From TMED69 sp036130055 (lineage in GTDB: Bacteria > Pseudomonadota > Gammaproteobacteria > Ga0077536): DNA of 27,989 nt. Both the position numbers and the translations under genes were made by a program. Numbering within the stretch: the first letter of the stretch is position 1; each line of letters starts with the position of its first letter. The notes beneath the pieces are model-generated. The model made no database searches and was not told where the DNA came from. It saw nothing but the letters and a program-made list of their open reading frames with translations. The stretch is from assembly GCA_036130055.1 (NCBI GenBank), contig JAYYOR010000010.1, forward strand, positions 1 through 27,989, read 5' to 3'. Shown here one piece after another: positions 25,875 through 27,989 of the stretch.

Positions 25875-26573
25875 ATGCTAATTATTGGTCATCGCGGTTG
25901 TGCTTACGAGAAAGGAGAAAATACGATAGCCGGTATATCCGCAGCTATAAATGCAGGAGTTGATGGGATTGAGGTTGATCTTCGACTATTAGATGGGCGA
26001 GTAATCCTTTTACATGATGGAACGGTTACGCGTACAACAAATGGGCGAGGTGGGTATAAGAATTATTCTTATGACTCCTTGCGACAGCTTATTTGTAAAA
26101 ATGGTCAAACGATCCCTACTTTAGAGGAGGTGATGCCTCTTTTACTCAAAGTCGAAAATATTTATTTAGAAATAAAAGAGTCAGATGTATTCGGCGCTCT
26201 CTGGCCGATTTTACGTAAAAAACCAAAACAGAAAAGAAAAATTTTTTTATCCTCTTTCAATGAATCAATACTCGAATCTTTAAAAGACTATCGAGCTATC
26301 AATAAAGCGTTGGTAGTAAAAAGGAAAAAATCAAATTTGGTCCAACGTTGTCTTTTATTGGACTGTTTACAACTTCATGTTAGTTTTGAGGTAGTCGACG
26401 AGCAACTAATAAACGAAGCCCATCACAATAACATAAAGGTTCTTGTCTATACTATAAACGAGTTACATAATTTAAAGAGATGCTTTAATCTCGGAGTTGA
26501 TGGAATTTTTACGGATTTTCCATTTGAAATGATAAAAAGTTTTAATCAGCTCTCATGCGATAGATCGAAATGA
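25875..26573 (+). CDS. Glycerophosphodiester phosphodiesterase (GDPD, cytosolic type)
   Basis: A 232-residue GDPD-family TIM-barrel phosphodiesterase hydrolysing glycerophosphodiesters to glycerol-3-phosphate and an alcohol. Catalytic and metal residues are present: His6-Arg7 in GHRG, Glu15-Asn16-Thr17 in ENT, Glu33 and Asp35 in IEVDLR, His47-Asp48 in LLHD, and Glu98 in YLEIK. It lacks a signal peptide, so it resembles UgpQ rather than periplasmic GlpQ. Length is at the low end for the family. AAAGG sits 12 bases before the ATG. The 52-base gap from the 72-residue gene leaves the operon question open. Confidence 0.92.
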   Translation: MLIIGHRGCAYEKGENTIAGISAAINAGVDGIEVDLRLLDGRVILLHDGTVTRTTNGRGGYKNYSYDSLRQLICKNGQTIPTLEEVMPLLLKVENIYLEIKESDVFGALWPILRKKPKQKRKIFLSSFNESILESLKDYRAINKALVVKRKKSNLVQRCLLLDCLQLHVSFEVVDEQLINEAHHNNIKVLVYTINELHNLKRCFNLGVDGIFTDFPFEMIKSFNQLSCDRSK

Positions 26574-26852
26574 CTTTTTGAATATAAGTCGAGAAGATCT
26601 AATAATTTCATCTGATTAGCAAGCTTTATAATTTTTAAAAGTTTTCGAGCTGCCCCCTGAGCAGGCTAGCAAAATTTTAGCTAAGCTAATGTTTTAATTA
26701 AATAAACCTAGTTTTGGGTTTTCCAATATACCGTCAAATATACTGCCAAAAAAAATATTAATTTTTTTAATTGATTCTGTTATAAATAATGAAATCTATT
26801 TGGTAACGGGCTATGGCCAGTCGTTATGTCTTAAAAAGAATTTAAGGTTAAT
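26574..26852. other. Intergenic region with possible weak terminator hairpin
   Basis: A 279-base gap with no long ORF. AGC-TGC paired with GCA-G-GCT at 26649-26668 gives a 6-bp stem with one bulged G and a CCCCTGA loop; it is not followed by a T-run, so it is a weak terminator candidate for the GDPD gene. The rest is A/T-rich and probably holds the promoter of the nuclease gene; no clear -35/-10 pair is seen. Confidence 0.3.
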
Positions 26853-27260
26853 TTGCATTTTATGTATTTTCAAATAATGTTTGTAGCGATGATATTATCC
26901 TTGCCTAATTTCAGTTGGTCGACACCAGAGTTACTACCGACCGTCTCAATTAAGTATTGTTATGATGGCGATACTTGCACCAGTTTTAAAGGTGAAAAGA
27001 TTAGACTTGCCTGCATAGACACGCCAGAGTTAAAAGGAAAATATGCAAATCCTATCCCAGCAAAGTTAGCTAGAGATTTTTTGAATGATTTAGTTGCCAA
27101 AAAAGAAGTTTCTATTAGAAGAATTACCAAAGATAGGTATGGGCGTACAGTTGCTGAGTTATTCAAGGGCGAAATAAATATCCAAGAATTTATTGTTGAA
27201 CAAGGATTTGGGAAGATATACAAAAAATATGCCCATCAGTGTGATTGGAGCAGGGGATGA
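26853..27260 (+). CDS. Secreted thermonuclease (SNase-like) family protein
   Basis: A staphylococcal-nuclease-fold protein of about 135 residues. An N-terminal signal peptide (hydrophobic residues about 7-19) points to export. The fold's catalytic pattern is visible in YDGDTC (metal Asp), KIRLACIDTPE (first Arg and Glu), and DRYGRTVAELF (second Arg). The C-terminus ends at HQCDWSRG, short of the AEAxAR...GLW helix that usually closes the domain. The start is uncertain: TTG 26853 has AAGG five bases upstream, while ATG 26862 or 26877 lack one. Probable non-specific nuclease; activity unproven because of the short end. Confidence 0.85.
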   Translation: MHFMYFQIMFVAMILSLPNFSWSTPELLPTVSIKYCYDGDTCTSFKGEKIRLACIDTPELKGKYANPIPAKLARDFLNDLVAKKEVSIRRITKDRYGRTVAELFKGEINIQEFIVEQGFGKIYKKYAHQCDWSRG

Positions 27261-27357
27261 CCATCAGATGCTCCCTTTAGGGTTGGAGACCATCAGCACT
27301 GTCACTTGAAGGTTTAAGTTCAATGTCGAAATTAATCGTTATAATTGACTTTGGTTC

Positions 27358-27498
27358 TCAACTCTTCTCAGTAGTTCTACTTATTGCCTTAGTTGATTCC
27401 AGTTTAGATTTATCTCTTTTACAACATTGCTTGCGACATAACTCTTTTACGACATAACCAAGAGAGAACATAGTTAATCCTAATAGAATTTTTTTCAT
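27358..27498 (-). CDS. Tiny membrane-anchored protein, 46 aa
   Basis: Begins MKKILLGLTMFSLGYVVKEL, a short membrane anchor, followed by a basic tail with three cysteines (Cys21, Cys25, Cys26) and a Ser/Thr-rich end. The Shine-Dalgarno sequence AAGGAGGA (27505-27512 on the minus strand) is the best in the window, with ideal 6-base spacing to the ATG at 27498. I do not recognise a family. The strong ribosome binding site is the main reason to accept such a short gene. Confidence 0.5.
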   Translation of the reverse strand: MKKILLGLTMFSLGYVVKELCRKQCCKRDKSKLESTKAISRTTEKS

Positions 27499-27587
27499 TG
27501 TCAATCCTCCTTATATTTTTAATATTGAACCAACATTTGTCTCTAACACCAACAATCTTTCTCAATCGGCATGCCCACAGTACACAT

Positions 27588-27737
27588 TCACTTATCGATA
27601 AAGAAGTGGTAAATTGCTAACCCAATTAGGATTCCTTTGACAAAAGATATCCAAGCTATGCCGTAGTCAGAAACACCAAGTTTTTTCTTCCACCATTCTA
27701 TTTGCCTTTTTTCCCACTCTATGTAATTAAGTTTCAT
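27588..27737 (-). CDS. Tiny membrane protein, 49 aa
   Basis: Begins MKLNYIEWEKRQIEWWKKKL: an amphipathic, Trp- and Lys-rich N-terminus. A single membrane helix (about residues 27-43, IAWISFVKGILIGLAIY) follows, and a short HFFIDK tail. No strong Shine-Dalgarno sequence. Its first 20 residues match a second copy of the motif in a non-coding stretch 170 bases to the right, suggesting a duplicated and decayed relative. Lies 89 bases upstream of the 46-residue ORF on the same strand, so they may be one transcript. The fold and role are unknown. Confidence 0.42.
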   Translation of the reverse strand: MKLNYIEWEKRQIEWWKKKLGVSDYGIAWISFVKGILIGLAIYHFFIDK

Positions 27738-27989
27738 AGTTTCTTGTTAACACAGATTCAGGGTGGAGTAAATAGGGGGTATTTCCATGAGAAACATAGA
27801 CGGAAGAAAGTTAGTCGCTAATTTTTTTACCGTTTTTATAAGTGCCTGAGTTTTCTCTTCCACCACTCTATGTTTTTTAAATAGTTAAATTCAATTATGT
27901 TCCACTCAAAAGATTAATTTGGACTATGCCGAAAAATCATTAGTTTGACTAGCATTTTTAGACACTTGGTTCGGTAAATTAAATCATGT

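Larger units (their letters stand above)
27261..27989. other. Long region without large genes, tiny ORFs only
   Basis: A 729-base A/T-rich region with no ORF above 60 residues, apart from the two tiny minus-strand membrane-protein ORFs listed separately. It contains a 9-base direct repeat GACCATCAG (27259-27267 and 27288-27296) and a repeated 20-base motif (27681-27700 and 27851-27870, 18 identities). A 20-codon plus-strand ORF at 27787-27849 with AGGGGG seven bases upstream is too short to assert. The window ends before any clear next gene. Confidence 0.45.

Noticed and set aside
27323..27454. A 43-codon plus-strand ORF beginning MSKLIVIIDFGSQ, resembling the start of GMP synthase (GuaA).
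   Set aside because: Only the first dozen residues match; the following TQLIARR block is not recoverable in any frame, and the minus strand carries an ORF with a much better ribosome binding site.
27787..27849. A 20-codon plus-strand ORF with AGGGGG seven bases before its ATG.
   Set aside because: Too short, no recognisable features and no downstream gene to regulate within the window.

Overview
The window is AT-rich, tightly packed bacterial chromosome with mostly plus-strand genes, short gaps, several overlapping start/stop codons and weak Shine-Dalgarno sequences. I see no phage, transposase, CRISPR, rRNA or tRNA gene. The ligase-associated repair module, a GlnT-type glutamine synthetase relative with GlxBCD-type glutamate synthase pieces, and HyuAB-type proteins fit a free-living, probably marine, proteobacterium. 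Alphaproteobacteria seem likeliest and an AT-rich gammaproteobacterium remains possible; this is inference from gene content only.

Layout: (1) 1-4055 is a ligase-associated DNA-repair operon: the 3' part of an ATP-dependent DNA ligase, a large DEXH helicase and a PdeM-type metallophosphoesterase. (2) 4155-8662 holds a divergent phosphoenolpyruvate carboxylase family protein overlapped by a MORN-repeat protein, a 53-residue ORF with a good ribosome binding site, a nitroreductase and a DUF3237 protein, closed by a hairpin. (3) 8679-10681, minus strand, holds an aldehyde dehydrogenase and an unrecognised protein. (4) 10991-17588 is an operon-like run of type III glutamine synthetase/gamma-glutamylamide synthetase, HyuA, HyuB and a class III aminotransferase, then periplasmic Cu/Zn superoxide dismutase and a small exported protein. 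(5) 18632-19871 holds a small membrane protein and a BtuF-like binding-fold protein without a signal peptide. (6) 19993-25579 is a second operon-like run: the three separate parts of a GlxBCD/MgsABC-type glutamate synthase, an amidase and a ferredoxin-reductase-type flavoprotein. (7) 25604-27989 holds a 72-residue protein, a glycerophosphodiester phosphodiesterase, a secreted nuclease-fold protein and an intergenic tail with two tiny membrane-protein ORFs on the minus strand.

The most interesting theme is the glutamate-centred set in (4) and (6). A GlnT/GmaS-type ligase can put an amine on the gamma-carboxyl of glutamate, and a GlxBCD/MgsABC enzyme can form N-methylglutamate from gamma-glutamylmethylamide. 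HyuAB-type enzymes open cyclic amides with ATP, and an amidase and an aminotransferase sit alongside. The usual N-methylglutamate dehydrogenase subunits are not in the window, so the set reads as an amine or amide nitrogen-scavenging system whose substrate cannot be fixed from sequence. The second main oddity is the carboxylase homologue, in which several residues known to be essential in E. coli PEPC appear substituted.
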